A stretch of DNA of 64,000 bases from positions 1 to 64,000 of the forward strand of contig JAIQDT010002044.1 of the NCBI GenBank assembly GCA_021521415.1, written 5' to 3'. Under the pieces are notes generated by a model, which saw nothing but the letters and a program-made list of their open reading frames with translations, made no database searches and was not told where the DNA came from. This DNA comes from Bidens hawaiensis. Taxonomy: Eukaryota > Streptophyta > Magnoliopsida > Asterales > Asteraceae. Of the stretch, positions 23,591 to 36,564 are shown in pieces. Made by a program: the position numbers and the translations under genes. Position 1 is the stretch's first letter; each line of letters starts with the position of its first letter.

Positions 23591-24120
23591 ATGCCAAACA
23601 GTTGTACTTGCTATGAATGTGGCAGTACAGAACGTTTCAAGAGAAATTGCCCAAAGTTGAACCAAGGTGTTGTTGGAAGATGAACCTCATGACAAGCATC
23701 AACCGCTGATCAAGCAAGGAGCCATGCTTTTGTGAGTAATTCGAATAAAGCACGTCATGATCCAAAGGTGGTATTAAGTACGTTGTAGTTTTAAATCAAT
23801 GGGCTTCAGCGATATTTTTACGGTCGTCGATAGAAGTTAGTTCCTGTTAACCTCCTACCCTTCGAAAGATACCGATTAGTGAAACTATAGAACCCTATAC
23901 TGTAGAATCGCTAACGGTAAATCCCTAATGGTTAACTAAATCGTTCGGAATTGTCCTATTATTCTGAACGATTAACCTTTCCTTATTGACCTACGACCAG
24001 TAAAGTAAAGAAGTTTTGACGTAATAGTTAGCATGGATTGGTTAACTCAACATGAAGCTGAAATCACATATGAAAAGAAGATGATTAGAAGATCTCCTTC
24101 GGACGATGAAGCGATTTGAT
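23591..24120 (+). pseudogene. gag-pol: Zinc knuckle and protease remnant of Tekay-1
   Basis: 23605-23660 encodes CYECGSTERFKRNCPKL, a CCHC knuckle whose histidine is replaced by arginine. Near 24030-24100 MDWLTQHEAEITYEKKM matches the MDWL segment that follows the protease in Tekay-2. The catalytic DTG region (about 23815) has lost its aspartate. These positions fix the element's family even though the gene is dead. Confidence 0.7.
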
Positions 24121-24269
24121 ACAGAGAAAATTGTACGGTATTATGTTACCACCCTAATCTCATCTTGAGATGTTATAATATTTACGAAAAGAAGACGTGG
24201 TGTATGTAACAAACGCGATTGCTAAAGTATTTAAAAGAAAACATATGGAAGATGTCCCGGTGATACGTA

Positions 24270-25080
24270 ATATCCACAAGTTTTCCAGAAGAACTTCCTG
24301 GATTACCGCCAACCCAACAGGTCGAATTCAGAATCGATTTAGTGCCTCAAGCTGGCCCTGTTGCTAAAGCATCTTACCGACTTGCACCAACTGAAATGCA
24401 AGAATAATTGGATAAGGTTTTATACGACCTAGTTAGCCGCCATGGGGTGCACTAGTGTTAATTGGGAAATGAAGGACGGAAGTGTTAGGATATGTATTGA
24501 TTAGGGAGAATTGAATAAAGTGACGATCAGGAATAGGTATTCACTTCTTCGAAGTAAATGATCTATTTAACAAATTGCAAAGGGCGATTTATTTTTAGGA
24601 AATTGATCTTAGATATAGTTATCACCAAATGAAAAATCCAAGAGGAGGACGTTGCAACAACAGCGTTCGGACTCGTTACGGCCATTATGAATTCTTAGTT
24701 ATGCCTCTCGGGCTAACAAATGCGCCGGCAGTGGTCATGGACCTCATGAACCGAGTCTATAAACTTTATTTTGACAAATTTGTCATAACATTCATTGATG
24801 ATATTTTGATATATTTGCAACGTAAGGAAGAGCACGAACGACGTTTAAGGAAAATGGTGGAAGTGTTAAAGCAAGAGGAGTTATCCGTGAAGTTTTCGAA
24901 ATGTGACTTTGAATACAGAAAGCATAACCCCTTGGTCATGTTGTAAAGCAACAAGGATTTCACAAAGATTCAAATAAGATAGAAACCAGTAAAATTGGCA
25001 GTCACCCAAGGCACCAAAGGGAATGCGCCAATCTTTAGGACTAGCCGGAGGCTATCAGCGGTTTATTGAAGAATTTTTTT
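24270..25080 (+). pseudogene. pol: RT remnant of Tekay-1
   Basis: 24629-24946 is open and contains [20 protein letters not shown] and TFIDDILIY, so the YxDD-type box (FIDD) survives. The sequence before it (24290-24620) shows ELNKVTI-like and FRIDL-like blocks broken by stops. The aligned region of Tekay-2 (46430-47250) is open. Sequence after 25020 (SLGLAGGYQRF-like) is the thumb. Confidence 0.8.
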
Positions 25081-25470
25081 TTAGCATTACCCAACTCATA
25101 ATCCTTTGTACGACGCAAATGTACAAATTTTATAGAGGATGAGAGACCGCTGTCTCATATTCAACGAAGATGGGTCGAGTTGTTAAGCGATTATGACTGT
25201 GACATCCGTTATCATCCCGGCAAGGCTAACGTCGTAGCCGATGCCTTGAGTAGGAAAGATCGGGTTAAGCCATTGCGAGTGAAAGCGCTAGGGATGATAG
25301 TCCAGTCGAACCTTTCGGACCTGATTCGAGTCGCTCAACGTGAGGCGTTGGAAGAGGAACAATTGGAAAAGGAGGGACTTTACAGCAACGAGAAGAATTT
25401 CGAACAAGCGCGTGGACGAAATTCTCTATTTCAAAGATCGGGTTTGGATCCTGACCCTCCATGACCTTCG
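25081..25470 (+). pseudogene. pol: Deleted RNase H and linker of Tekay-1
   Basis: After a T run at 25074-25083 the sequence jumps to about the end of RNase H. RRWVELLSDYDCDIRYHPGK and [12 protein letters not shown] follow at 25168-25260. Compared with Tekay-2 (47270-47760), most of RNase H is missing, including its catalytic residues. The following linker to integrase is open to 25464. Confidence 0.75.
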
Positions 25471-26590
25471 TGAATTAATCATGGACGAAGCGCATAGATC
25501 GAAATATTCCATACATCCGGGATCGGATTAGACTATTAACGATACGAATATCTGAAAGGATTTTGTTAATGGCCGAGTTTGGAGAAGGATATGGTTACGT
25601 ATGTTGGTGAATATTTAAGTTGTGCAAGAGATAAGGCTACATACCGAAAACCCTTGGGAACGCCACAACGACAGAAAATTCGCCAATGATAGTGGGAATA
25701 AATTACATTGGATTTCGGGACGCAAATTCCCAAGATATATCAAAGGCATGAGGACAATTGGGTAATCGCGGATCGATTAACCAATCCTCGCATTTCATTC
25801 CAATCTATGACGATTACCACAATGAATTCTCGCCCAAACTCCTGATGGTGAAATGGTATCTCGTCGTGGAGTACCATTTTCAATTATCTCAGATCGAAAT
25901 GGGCATCCTACTTCCATTATTGGAAGACGGGGAAGGAAGCATCGAGAGCTTGAAGCTTTCTATGGGTAAAGTGATTATCACCAATTTGTTAAATCGAAAA
26001 TGGGCGTCACTCAAGCCATAATATTGGGATTGATTTGAGAATCAACCAATCGGATTTATAATATTTAAGATAAGCTGAAAGCAGCGCGAGATTGGCAAAG
26101 GATTTATGCCAACATTCTAAGGAAACCATTGTCGCTGGAAAGAGGTGACAAGGTATTTTTAAGGCATCACCTTAGAGAGGTGATATGAGGTTTGGCAAAA
26201 CCGAAAATAACTCCTTAATATACAGGACCTCATGAGACTATCTCCATGATTGGTCATGTAGTTTATCGATTAAAGTACTCCAGGGGCTAAGTACTATACA
26301 TGATGTTTTGCCATGTATACGGATTGAAAAGTACCTAAGCGATGAGGCAACGAAAGTACTAGTAATGGAGGTACGCGTAGAAGTCATACTTGATATCATA
26401 AATAATTCCGTAGAGATAGTAGACGGGAAAACTAAACAGTTTGGACACACCAAGCTTTATTGATTAAGATTAAGTGGAATTCACAGCGAGGACCAGATTA
26501 TACCTGGTAACGCGAGGGTGTGTTCTGAAGGAAAAACCCCCACCTTTCCCTCAGAAAGGGATAGTGAGCGTGTAAAATTTCGAGGACGAA
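25471..26590 (+). pseudogene. pol: Integrase remnant of Tekay-1
   Basis: HDLRELIMDEAHRSKYSIHP (25459-25518) is the zinc-binding start. Scattered matches to the core and C-terminal region of Tekay-2 follow, with stops in all frames (for example ERGDKVFLRHH near 26130-26165). A short region near 26340-26460 lies where the chromodomain would be, but it is unreadable. Confidence 0.65.
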
Positions 26591-26598
26591 ATTTCTTA

Positions 26599-26610
26599 AC
26601 GGGGGGAGAA
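26599..26610 (+). other. Polypurine tract of Tekay-1
   Basis: ACGGGGGGAGAA immediately before the 3' LTR, the primer for plus-strand synthesis. Confidence 0.85.
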
Positions 26611-29600
26611 TGTAACGATTCCGACGAAACCCGGTATACCCTAACCGGTAGATAATAGTTACGTCGTATTTAATGTCGGGTACATGAATTACCATAGTAA
26701 TTATACGAGAATACAGGGTTCACTGTATGGATTGTACTTGAATATATAATTCTTCGTATTGATTATGCGATCAATCGATCGATAGTTATTGAAACCCGAA
26801 CGAATCGAGGGTTCAATTATAGACGATATCTATAATATTTAGTGATGTTACGAAGCATTAATGCTTCGGGATAAGTAAAGTACGGCACAGAAAAAGAATT
26901 TCGATTTAATGGTACGTCAGTACATTAAACGAAACCTTTAATACCAAACCGAGCAAGAGATGATCGATCAAGCCGAAAAAGATGCGCGATAATTAATGAT
27001 ATGATGTTTTAAGTTAATAAATGTCATGGTTTAAGTTTTTTTAAAGTTCTTAAATCGGTTTTATATAAATTTCATTTTTAAGCCGAAAAACGACCGTTTT
27101 AGCCTCGTTTTAAGCCGAATTAAACATTTAACCGAAAAACGAACTGAACCAGATTATCCAAAACATTATCCGAATTACGAGAATCCAAATATGTGGCTAA
27201 TATTGGAGAGGTGGGTCCCACCCCACCCCCCACACTACTCCGATCGGAATGAGGGGGTTAACCCCATTCCATTATTTCTTTTTTCACAAACACAAATCTA
27301 ACAATCCTTCAAACCTCTCAACCTTTGAACTAAAACCCGAGATTCTAGCAAGAAAAACCGAGGTAAAATCGTGTTATTTACGTGTTCATATTCGTTTCTT
27401 GAGTTGGTTTGCAAGAAAATGAGGTTTCAATGATGAAAACCGATTCTTGCATGATCAAGTGATGTATACGGGTTATACAAAGGATCTTGGTCCAAGAATG
27501 GAGTTAAACGAATCAAAAACGAATTTTTACGGTTAAATCTTTGTTTTCGGAATCATAACCGAAACCATGAAAGAAATTGCTTGATCGTGAGTGTAACTTG
27601 CTTGGTATTGTGGTATGTTGTTTGTAGGTTCTGTATTTAGGGGTAAATAAGGCGGAAAGACGAGTTTGTAGCTTGTAGTGGCGGAAAACGAAAGGTATAT
27701 TCGGTTTTGTTCGGTTTTGGGAAATTTGGACAGATTGTTGATGCTTTAGAGTTAGGTCATGAAATTTTACAGAGGTGTTAAACACATGAAAATATGAGTT
27801 CTGTGAATTTTTGGTAATTTTTGGATGAAGGATGAATATTTGGGGAATTTAATGCTCGGTTTTGGCCAAAAATGGTGAAAAATAGTTAAATATTATGAAA
27901 AATTCTGGACAATTGCAGATAAGCTTTTTATATCATGTATAAGTCACACACAAAATTTGAGGTCAGTTGGAGAAGTCTAAGTAGGCTTTTCGGTTAAACG
28001 ATTTCTAGGGATTCTAGCTCGGTTTTAGTAAAAAGGGCATGTAAAAGAAGATTTTGGTTCTGGAAAAATTACAGGGGACTATGTGGATGTCAGGGGACAT
28101 CCAGGAAAAATTTGGGATTTTTCTAAGATCGTTTGGTATTTACGACATATTTAGTGTTTAAATGGTGTTTAAAAATAGATAAATAAATTTTAATATAGAA
28201 ATTAATTCTAGAAATATTTTTATCAAATTCCCCACTGTCAAGAAGTGATTTGTGCTAAATTTTAAGATCCGAGATTAAACGGATAATTATTTGTGCAAAA
28301 GCAAACTTTTAAAGTTTAAACGAGTGAACCGGTAAAGTTCGCTTAAGCGAGCTGACTGGTGTATAAAAACCCTAAAAAGGACTATTTTCATATAAATGAG
28401 TTAAAAAAGTAAAAATGAATCATCCGAAAATAATTCGGATGATTTGAGTAATTTTTGTCCGATTTAACAGTTTCCGGTACGCTAAAGACGGAAACGGGTC
28501 CCGCGGCCAATCGGGAGATCTAAACCGAGCTATAATTTCACATGTTTAATTAAATTATCAGTCAACCACTATTTTCGGGTCGTGTGTGACCAAACTCATT
28601 TTTGAAACATAAAAAACGGATAACCTTGCTAGGCACGCAAAACGAGAAAAACGACTAATAGTAGTTGTGACCATGGAACTCTAAACGACATCACAATCTG
28701 AGTCCGGAGAAGTGTTTCTGGGTTAACCTTGCCCCCAGAACGGGTACAGTGCTGGGTTAACAGTGTCCCCAGATGTACCGGTTAACTTGGTTAAAGTTAT
28801 ATTAATAATGAGTGTATAGTAACGATCGTAGGATCATATTACTGATTGGACGTGTTAACTGATAATGATTGTTGTTACCTGCTTGCATGTGCTAAGGTGA
28901 GTTTCACGAGCCCCTTTTTCTGAATTGTTCTCAAATACTTTCTCGAGGCGAAAGCATGTTACTAATAAAATGTTTAAATACATACTGAACGCATGGATTT
29001 GCGTGTATTTATAAATATTTGATTGTACGGGAATCGTACGGAATGGGTACAGGACCGGGTTAACATTGTCCCCGGAGTGAGTACAGTACTGGGTTAACAG
29101 TGTCCCCATGGGTCCCTAGAAGTGTTTCCGGGTTAACATTGTCCCCGGAGTGAGTACAGGACTGGGTTAACAGTGTCCCCAGATGTCTTTGGAAGTGTTT
29201 CCGGGTTAACATTGTCCCCGGAGTGAGTACAGTACTGGGTTAACAGTGTCCCCAGAGGTCCCTAGAAGTGTTTCCGGGTTAACATTGTCCCCGAAGTGAG
29301 TACAGTACTGGGTTAACAGTGTCCCCAGATAATATTATATTATGATATGGATTTATAATGGTTTACTAAAATTGTGAAACTCACCAACTATTCGTAGTTG
29401 ACCCGTTTTCTCACATGCTTTTCAGGTACAATTAAGATGAAGTGACTGCTTACGTGCTAAGTGTTTGATGTGTGTAAGATTTGCGTGCAGGATGTTAGGA
29501 TACATTATAACAAATAGAATTGTGTACCGTATTGTATGATGCGTGTATCACCTAGACGGTAATGAAATACAAGATGATGTAATTTGAAGTATATTAATGC

Positions 29601-29689
29601 ATTCAGTTTTCTTTATAAACAATGTGGTTGATATCAGAGGTGTCTGTCGCATCCCGTTTACGTTTTCGCTGTGGTTGCGGGGTGTTACA
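26611..29689 (+). repeat. 3' LTR of Tekay-1
   Basis: 3079 bp, the partner of 17947-21027 with the same termini and followed by the duplication ACGTG. It holds the second copy of the hairpin array (28718-28773 and 29054-29329), in which single substitutions such as CCCGA near 29292 have broken some arms. Confidence 0.95.
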
Positions 29690-31940
29690 ACGTGCATCCA
29701 AGATTAAGCTACTCAAAACCCAATTCTCGGTGTTCAAGTATTTGAAGAATGAGTCACTTGATGATATCATCACTAGGTATTACCACTTGATGACCGAACT
29801 CAGAAACTATTCAATTGACTATAAAGAAGAAGAAATCGTAGAAAAACTTTTTGATGCTCTCCCACCGAAATGGGAAATGTACACTGTCTTGATGAGAGAA
29901 GATAAAGAGTTTGCAAACATCGACTTGGAAACAGCAGTCAATAAACTACGAACTTTTGAACTTAACATGGTTCGAAAAGAGACACCAACTGATCAGGTTC
30001 AGGATCCGGGAATGTATGGTGCGACAGTTACTTCAAGTTCAAGTTCAAAGTCAGAATCATCTGCTTACTATTCAAAGGGAGACTCAAGCTCTAACTCAAC
30101 TCATGATGGTCATGTAACTCTCAACATGGATGGTGATGTGTGTTTCGTAGCTGGTGGAACAAATTCTTCTAAACCTCAAGCAACAACTGGTAGTTTTTCC
30201 TCAAATGTTCCGAACAACAACTACTCTCAGATGCCCATGAGTGTTAAATCTGCTGAACAACAGTTTGCTCTCTATGCATCTTTCATTGCTTCTTACGAAA
30301 ATTACATCAAAGGTAAAATTGTCGACCCTGCAACTCTAGACGAAGACTATGATCAGATCGATGCTGATGATCTGGAAGAGATGGATCTGCAGTGGCATAT
30401 GGCGATGATAGTAAGAAGAGTTAAAAGGTTTATGAATAAAACTGGTAGAAAGTTCGTTGGCGAAAGACCAGGGTTTGATAAGTCAAAGGTTCGGTGTTAT
30501 AACTGTCAACAGAATGGCCACTTTGCTAAAGAATGCTTAAATAAAAGAGTAGAATGTAGTCAGAACAGGCCAACACAACCGAATGGGGGAAGTAATGAAA
30601 ATAGAGCGATGGTATCCAGACAAAACGGGGGATACAATTGGAATCTGCAAGTTGAGGAAGTGTTCGAACAGGCCAACCTGGTTAACGTCGAAACTCAAGG
30701 AGGCGACAGAGAGACAAAAGAAGATCAAGCTTATATGGCAGAGGTGAATGATCAGCTCTCTGAGGTAAGTGCTGAACTCCCTTGTATGCAATGTGAAAAT
30801 CTGTCTGAACTATTAAAAACATTAACTGATCAGTTTGTTAGTTTGGACACTCAATTTAAAACGTTAAAAGAAGATCATCATTACACTAAAACTAGAGAAA
30901 ATAGTTATTTAGTAAAGATTAAGGCTAGTGAAAAAGATATCAGAAGTCTTAAAGCAAGTCTAGCTGAAAAAATACAAGTAATTGATCTTAGCTATGAAGT
31001 GTTAGAAGAGAAAACCAAACTAATTGCTGAAAGGGATAAACATATAGCTGACAACCAGGTGAAAGTGGTGGAACTAAACAGAAAACTTGAGCAGTTTAGA
31101 AATTCCTCTGCAATGCTTGATCACCTCGTAAGTGATCAACGTTCCCTAGTTAATAAGGGAGGAATTGGATATTCTGAAGTTCCACCACCTTATAATTATA
31201 ACTATACATATGATCCTAGTAATCAGAAATCTGTTGATGTTGAGATTAGTCAGACAGGTCCTGTCAAAGTTTCAATTAAAAAACCTGAATTGAGTAAACA
31301 AGAAACGAGTAAGCCTGTTTCGAATGTTAAGATTTCTGTTCCAAGTTCTGTCTCATCAAATTCGGACAAGACATCCGAATTTAGTGAGACAAAAGAAGAG
31401 GTAGTGTTACTAAGACGTGGGGAGGAATATAAACCTACTGAAAAGAATTCCCCTCTTAACCCGTATGTCCCACCATATGTTAGACAAACGGGTAGTAATG
31501 CAACCTCAACATCAGAAACAACTGTTGAGACGAAAGTTGAACACAGGAGTTGTTTCAGATGCAATCAAATAGGACACCTGATTGCTGATTGCCCTCTAAA
31601 TCAGAGATTCAGAGGTATGAGGCCTTCTAAAACTGAGAATATACCTAACAGTAATCATTATAATGGTAAGAATGCAAACTCATCAATGTTCAGACATTGG
31701 ACTAAACCAAGATTTCAGAGAAACCAGTCTCAGTTTTTCCCAGTTAACAACCAAACCTACAGTTATAATTTTGTTAATTCTCTAAGGTTTGGAAGGCCTC
31801 ATAACCAATCCTCAAGAAGGTTCCCTTTCAGGACTTACAGGAATCAACCTCAAACTGACTTTGGACAACCAAGGTACAGGGTGCAATTTAACAGAGTTAA
31901 TCGACCCAAGACCAATAGGTCTTGGGTCCCAAGATTTTAA
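29690..31940 (+). pseudogene. gag: Sirevirus gag, second part
   Basis: Continues the gag frame after the target duplication (codons CGT GCA) for about 750 residues to a TAA at 31938. It starts with the rest of the UBN2-type domain (YLKNESLDDIITRYYHLMTE). It has two CCHC knuckles, CYNCQQNGHFAKEC near 30495 and CFRCNQIGHLIADC near 31553, and between them a coiled-coil stretch at 30800-31130. The C-terminus is rich in Arg, Asn, Phe and Gln. With the first part gag is about 880 residues, large as usual for Sireviruses. No stop other than that caused by the insertion was seen. Confidence 0.9.
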
Positions 31941-34900
31941 TCTTTTCTTTAATCGTGCAGGAACAGTTGAACAGGGCTGCAAACAATATATGGGTTGTGG
32001 ATAGCGGCTGTTCCCGGCACATGACTGGTAACAAGAATTTGTTACACGAACGGAAACCTGTTCAGGGAGGTAGAGTAAGTTTTGCTGGAGAGAGTGGAGG
32101 TAGAATTACTGGGATTGGGACGGTGACTAATGGTAAAATGAAGTTACAAAAGATGAATTTCGTTGAAGAGCAAAAGCATAATTTGCTGAGTGTGTCTCAG
32201 ATCTGTGACAAAGATTACACTGTGCACTTTACCAAAAATGAAGCGATTGTACTGTACCTTGGTTTCAAGATACCAGAGGCATGGATAGTGATGAAGGCTC
32301 CAAGGGAAAATAATACATATGTAATGGACATGAGGTCGACTGAGATGGCAACAGAAGAATCATGTCTTCTGTCAAAAGCAACCAAATCGGAGTCCGAGTT
32401 ATGGCATCGAAGAATGGGGCATATACATCTTCGAAAAATGAACTACATTGTCAAGAATGGGCTGGTGCTTGGTGTTCCCTTAAAAAATTTCAACTTTGAA
32501 GACCAATGCTTATCGTGCAAAAAGGGAAAGCAACACAAGAAACCTCATTACACCAAGAAGATCAATTCAATAGTCAGTACCCTAGACCTACTTCACATGG
32601 ATTTCTTCGGTCCCGTGAATGTAAAAAGCCTAGGTGAAACATCATACTGCTTGGTGATAACTGATGATTTCTCTCGATATTCTTGGGTATATTTCCTGAA
32701 GACAAAAGATGAAACGGTTCAGTTGGTAATTAAATTGATTACCAAGGTTGAGAATATCGTCGGGAGAAAGGTTAAATACATCAGGAGTGACAATGGGACA
32801 GAGTTCAAAAACTACCAGATGGAGATGTTCTACTTACAGAAAGGGATAGACCACCAGTACAGCGCCCCGTATACTCCGCAACAAAATGGGGTGGCTGAGA
32901 GGAAGAACAGGACGCTAATTGAAGGAGCTAGAACCATGCTGGCCGATACTAAACTTCCTGTGGTGTTCTGGGCTGAAGCTGTTGCAACAGCCTGTTATAT
33001 CCTTAATCGAGTTTTAACTGTTAAAAGATTGAATAAAACATGTTATGAACTTATGCATGGTAGAAAGCCTAACTTGAATGGTCTCGAACCATTCGGGTCC
33101 CCGTGTTCGATATTAAAGACGAACTCAAAATTTGGTGAGAAAGCCGACGAAGGTATTTTAGTCGGATATGTTGTTGGGACACCCAATAGACGAGTCTTTA
33201 ATCTATCGACCAGCAAGGTTGAGGTGGTGTGTAACACTGACATCACAAGTTACAAACCACCAAAACCAAGCACGGGACCCGCTGAGGCTTTCGACTATGA
33301 TAAGCTTTTTAAATCTTTTAATATACCTTACTTGGATTGTGCAGAAGTTGATGAGAAAATTGCTACGCAGATTCTTTATGATGAGGAAGAAAATTTTGTG
33401 CAATGACCGCAGTATGACGAAGGTCAACCTTCCTCATCAAGTGCTGTTGATACCCCTGCTGCCTCTACAGAAGACGAATTTTTCAATCCTTTTCACTCTA
33501 AACAACAATCGCCCATTGATGAACTATCTTCGAACCAGGAAGACAATCTGCAAGTCAGTTCGGTTCCGACTACTGGAGTTCACAAAAATCACCCTTTGGA
33601 GAACGTGATAGGTGATATGTCCGACGGTGTACAAACAAAACGAAGCTTGAATGAGCACACTTGTGTTTACACAAGCATTCAAGAAACAGGCATCATTAAC
33701 GAATGCTTGTACACCTGCTTCATCAGTCAGATTGAACCAAAGAACTATCAAATGGCTCTAAAGGACAGCTCGTGGGTCGAAGCCATGCAAGAAGAGTTAG
33801 TCCAGTTCGAGAAGATGGAGGTATGGAAATTGGTTGCAAAACCGAAGAATGTGCATGCGATTGGCACAAAATGGGTTTTCAAATGCAAGAGAGATGAAAA
33901 AGGAATAATCATCAGGAACAAGGCGAGGCTGGTTGTAAAAGGTTTTAATCAGCAAGAAGGGATCGACTACAATGAAGTGTTTGCTCCTGTGGCAAGATCG
34001 GAAGCGATTCGACTGTTTTTGGCATTTGCTGCACACAATGAGATGAAGGTGTTCCAGTTAAACGTAAAAAGTGAGTTTCTTAATGGTAAAGTCGATGAGG
34101 TTGTGTACGTTGAGCAGCCTCCAGGTTTTCCTGACCCAGATTTTCCCGATCACGTGTACAAACTAAGTAAAGCTCTATACGGATTACATCAGGCCCCGCG
34201 TGCCTGGTATGCAACTTTATCTGATTACTTGCTTGAGAATGGGTTTGAAAGAGGAAAGGTCGACAGCACACTGTTTGTTAAGAGAAAAGGGGGAGACTTT
34301 CTTCTGGTTCAAGTATACGTGGATGACATCATCTTTGCTGCATCAAAAGTCGCCATGTGTCAGGAATTTGAAGAAGTCATGAAGAAGAGGTTTGAAATGA
34401 GTGCAATGGGTGAATTAACTTTCTTTCTAGGATTGCAGGTTGATCAAAAGAAGGATAGGATGTTCATCCATCAGACTAAATATGTCCAAGACATTCTCAA
34501 ACGCTTCAAGATGGAGGACAGCACTTCATTTGATACTCCAGTCTGTGTCAACCACAAACTGGGTGCTGATTCAGACAGTGATGCAGACGCGGACCCCACC
34601 CAATATCGGGCAATCATAGGTTCTTTAATGTATTTAACTGGATCTAGACCTGACATTATGTTTGCAGTTTGTCTCTGTGCTCGATTTCAGGAAAGCCCAA
34701 AGGAATCTCACATGAAGGGAGTGAAGAGAATACTGTGGTATCTCAAAGGAAAGCCTAAGCTGGGATTGTGGTACACGAAAGGGGGAGACCTGGACTTGGT
34801 TGCTTACACGGACTCTGACTATGGAGGTTGCGATCAGAATCGGAAGTCGACAACCGGTGGATGCCAGTTTCTTGGATGAAGATTGGTGTCTTGGCAGTGC

Positions 34901-35275
34901 AAAAAGTAGACCTCTGTAGCCATTTCTACCTGTGAAGCAGAGTACATGGCAGCATCAAACTGCTGCTCCCAGGTTCTTTGGATACAACAGCAATTGCGCG
35001 ATTACGGTCTGAATTTCACTCAAACTCCTATTTGTGTAGATAACACTGCTGCAATCTCAGTAACTAACAATCCCGTAAAGCATAGCAAAACTAAACACAT
35101 TGACATTCGTCATCATTTTATACGGGATTGTGCTGAGAAGAAATTAATAGTGCTCGAAAAGGTTGATTCTTTAGATAATTTCGCTGATCTTTTTACTAAA
35201 GCATTTGACCGAACTCGTTTTCAAAACCTTGTTGAGCTTAATGGGATGATCAATCCCGAGAAACCATACTTTTAG
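31922..35275 (+). pseudogene. pol: Sirevirus pol: protease, integrase, RT, RNase H
   Basis: One frame, -1 relative to gag and overlapping its end. The protease has VDSGCSRHMTG (Asp at 32000). The zinc region has LWHRRMGHIH and CLSCKKGKQH. The integrase triad is Asp 32600, Asp 32789 and Glu 32897. RT has YVDDIIF (34316-34333). RNase H has AYTDSDYGG and KTKHIDIRHHF. Three in-frame stops break it: TGA 33404, TGA 34877 and TAG 34907. In RT motif A the usual catalytic Asp is Asn (AAC at 34061). The product would have processed, copied and inserted the element, but this copy cannot. Confidence 0.95.
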
Positions 35276-35331
35276 TTTTTATTTAAAAAAAACGTCACTA
35301 TCGCTTAGAATTATGTCAGTTGCTTCAGTTT

Positions 35332-35545
35332 GAAGGACATATCTTCGGATGTGTTTGGTCCTTACTTCTACCAGTAGATTATGAGGATAGCCATTAACCA
35401 GATGACTGAAAGTGACCGGGGTGGTTCATGATGTGTTTTTATTCTTTCGCTGAAAAATAGTCGTTCTTACTTAGTTAGAAGGACACATACTCGTATGTGG
35501 TCGGTCCAGCTGATCCATTGGATCTTCAGGATAGCCGTTTACCTG
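35332..35545 (+). repeat. Two-copy hairpin repeat GAAGGACAYAT...GGTCC
   Basis: Copies begin at 35332 and 35478, and each ends near GGATAGCC followed by a TTAACC or TTTACC block. The second contains CACATACTCGTATGTG, a perfect 7-bp stem, inside an outer GGAC/GTCC pair. Confidence 0.6.
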
Positions 35546-36564
35546 AAGACTTTGACTTGATAGGGGCGATAGAGTTTAAATTTTTTTGTGGGAGATGATA
35601 TAATTTTTCAAGTCTACAACTTCGTAAGAAGTTTCTATACAATGTTTCTAAGAAGATTGATCCAACCTTGGAAAGTGATACTCAAACTATTTTGTGTGCT
35701 TAACTAGTGAAGTTATTAGGCCTAAAAGACTCTAGAACAGTCATTGTATGTTATGGTAGCTTTTTATGGTGCATAAAAGTAGAAGTGATACTAACTAAAT
35801 CCCCTCGATTTTAAGTGGAAACTCTTTAAGAGCTGTGCGTGTCTCCATATATATCTTTCCGAATGATAGTCAGAAAAGCGATTACCCAGTCATACACGAG
35901 CCCGTGAGTGTTCTGATTCCCGTGAAGATAGTGTGTCAAGAAACTGCTGTGATCCAGATTCGGGACTTGCAGTTGTTTACTATTTGAAGCTGTGTAAATC
36001 TATTGAGTAAAAAAAAAATTAAGCCTTCTAAAGTCTATTATGTTATACTTATCAATCAAGAGGCAAGAAAGAGAACGGGAAGAAAATACTAAAGATCGAA
36101 GTGTACTAACTGTTTAATCAGACACTACGGGTCGAGGTCAACTCGGGGTGACTTGGGAAAAGCAAAATAAGCCTTGAGAATAGATAGGAGACATCACAAT
36201 CTCTGATGTGTTATCCATTTATATTTTGAGCTTAATTGAACCTAATCCGTATCACAGAAGCGATGAAAACCATACTAAGTTGTTTACCTGCTTACAACCT
36301 GTTTCTTTATGTCATAATACAGCTGAACATGGATCTATGTGACAGCCATCTAATTAGTATGATTCCTGTTCGGATCTTTTCTAAAAACATGTTAGTCCCT
36401 GTCAAGACTGAAATTTGATCCCGTGTACTGTATTTCTAAAATTTTTATTGCTTATGTCGTTTTATGGTTTACAATTTGGTTACTTGGTTTTTGATCGCAA
36501 CATCTAACTCTTTAAAGGAAGTTTTATAAGTTAATTGTTAAGGGTTAGTTATGTAAATTTTATT

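Larger units (their letters stand above)
17947..29689 (+). mobile_element. Tekay-1: chromovirus-type Ty3 element inside Sirevirus gag
   Basis: Two LTRs of 3081 and 3079 bp start TGTAACGATT and end GTGTTACA, with ACGTG duplications at both ends. The internal part (21028-26610) has a tRNA-Met primer site, a zinc knuckle, and remnants of protease, RT, RNase H and integrase in the order of Tekay/Del chromoviruses. Coding is destroyed by many stops and at least one deletion, while the LTRs still look only slightly diverged. Confidence 0.95.

Noticed and set aside
29622..29689. Gag start codon at 29622
   Set aside because: It lies in the Tekay-1 3' LTR. The true gag start is 17556, and gag resumes at 29690.
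33043..34656. Minus-strand open frames over the Sirevirus pol (33043-33246, 33524-33751, 33797-34036, 34080-34271, 34471-34656)
   Set aside because: Shadows of the plus-strand pol frame, with no motifs of their own.
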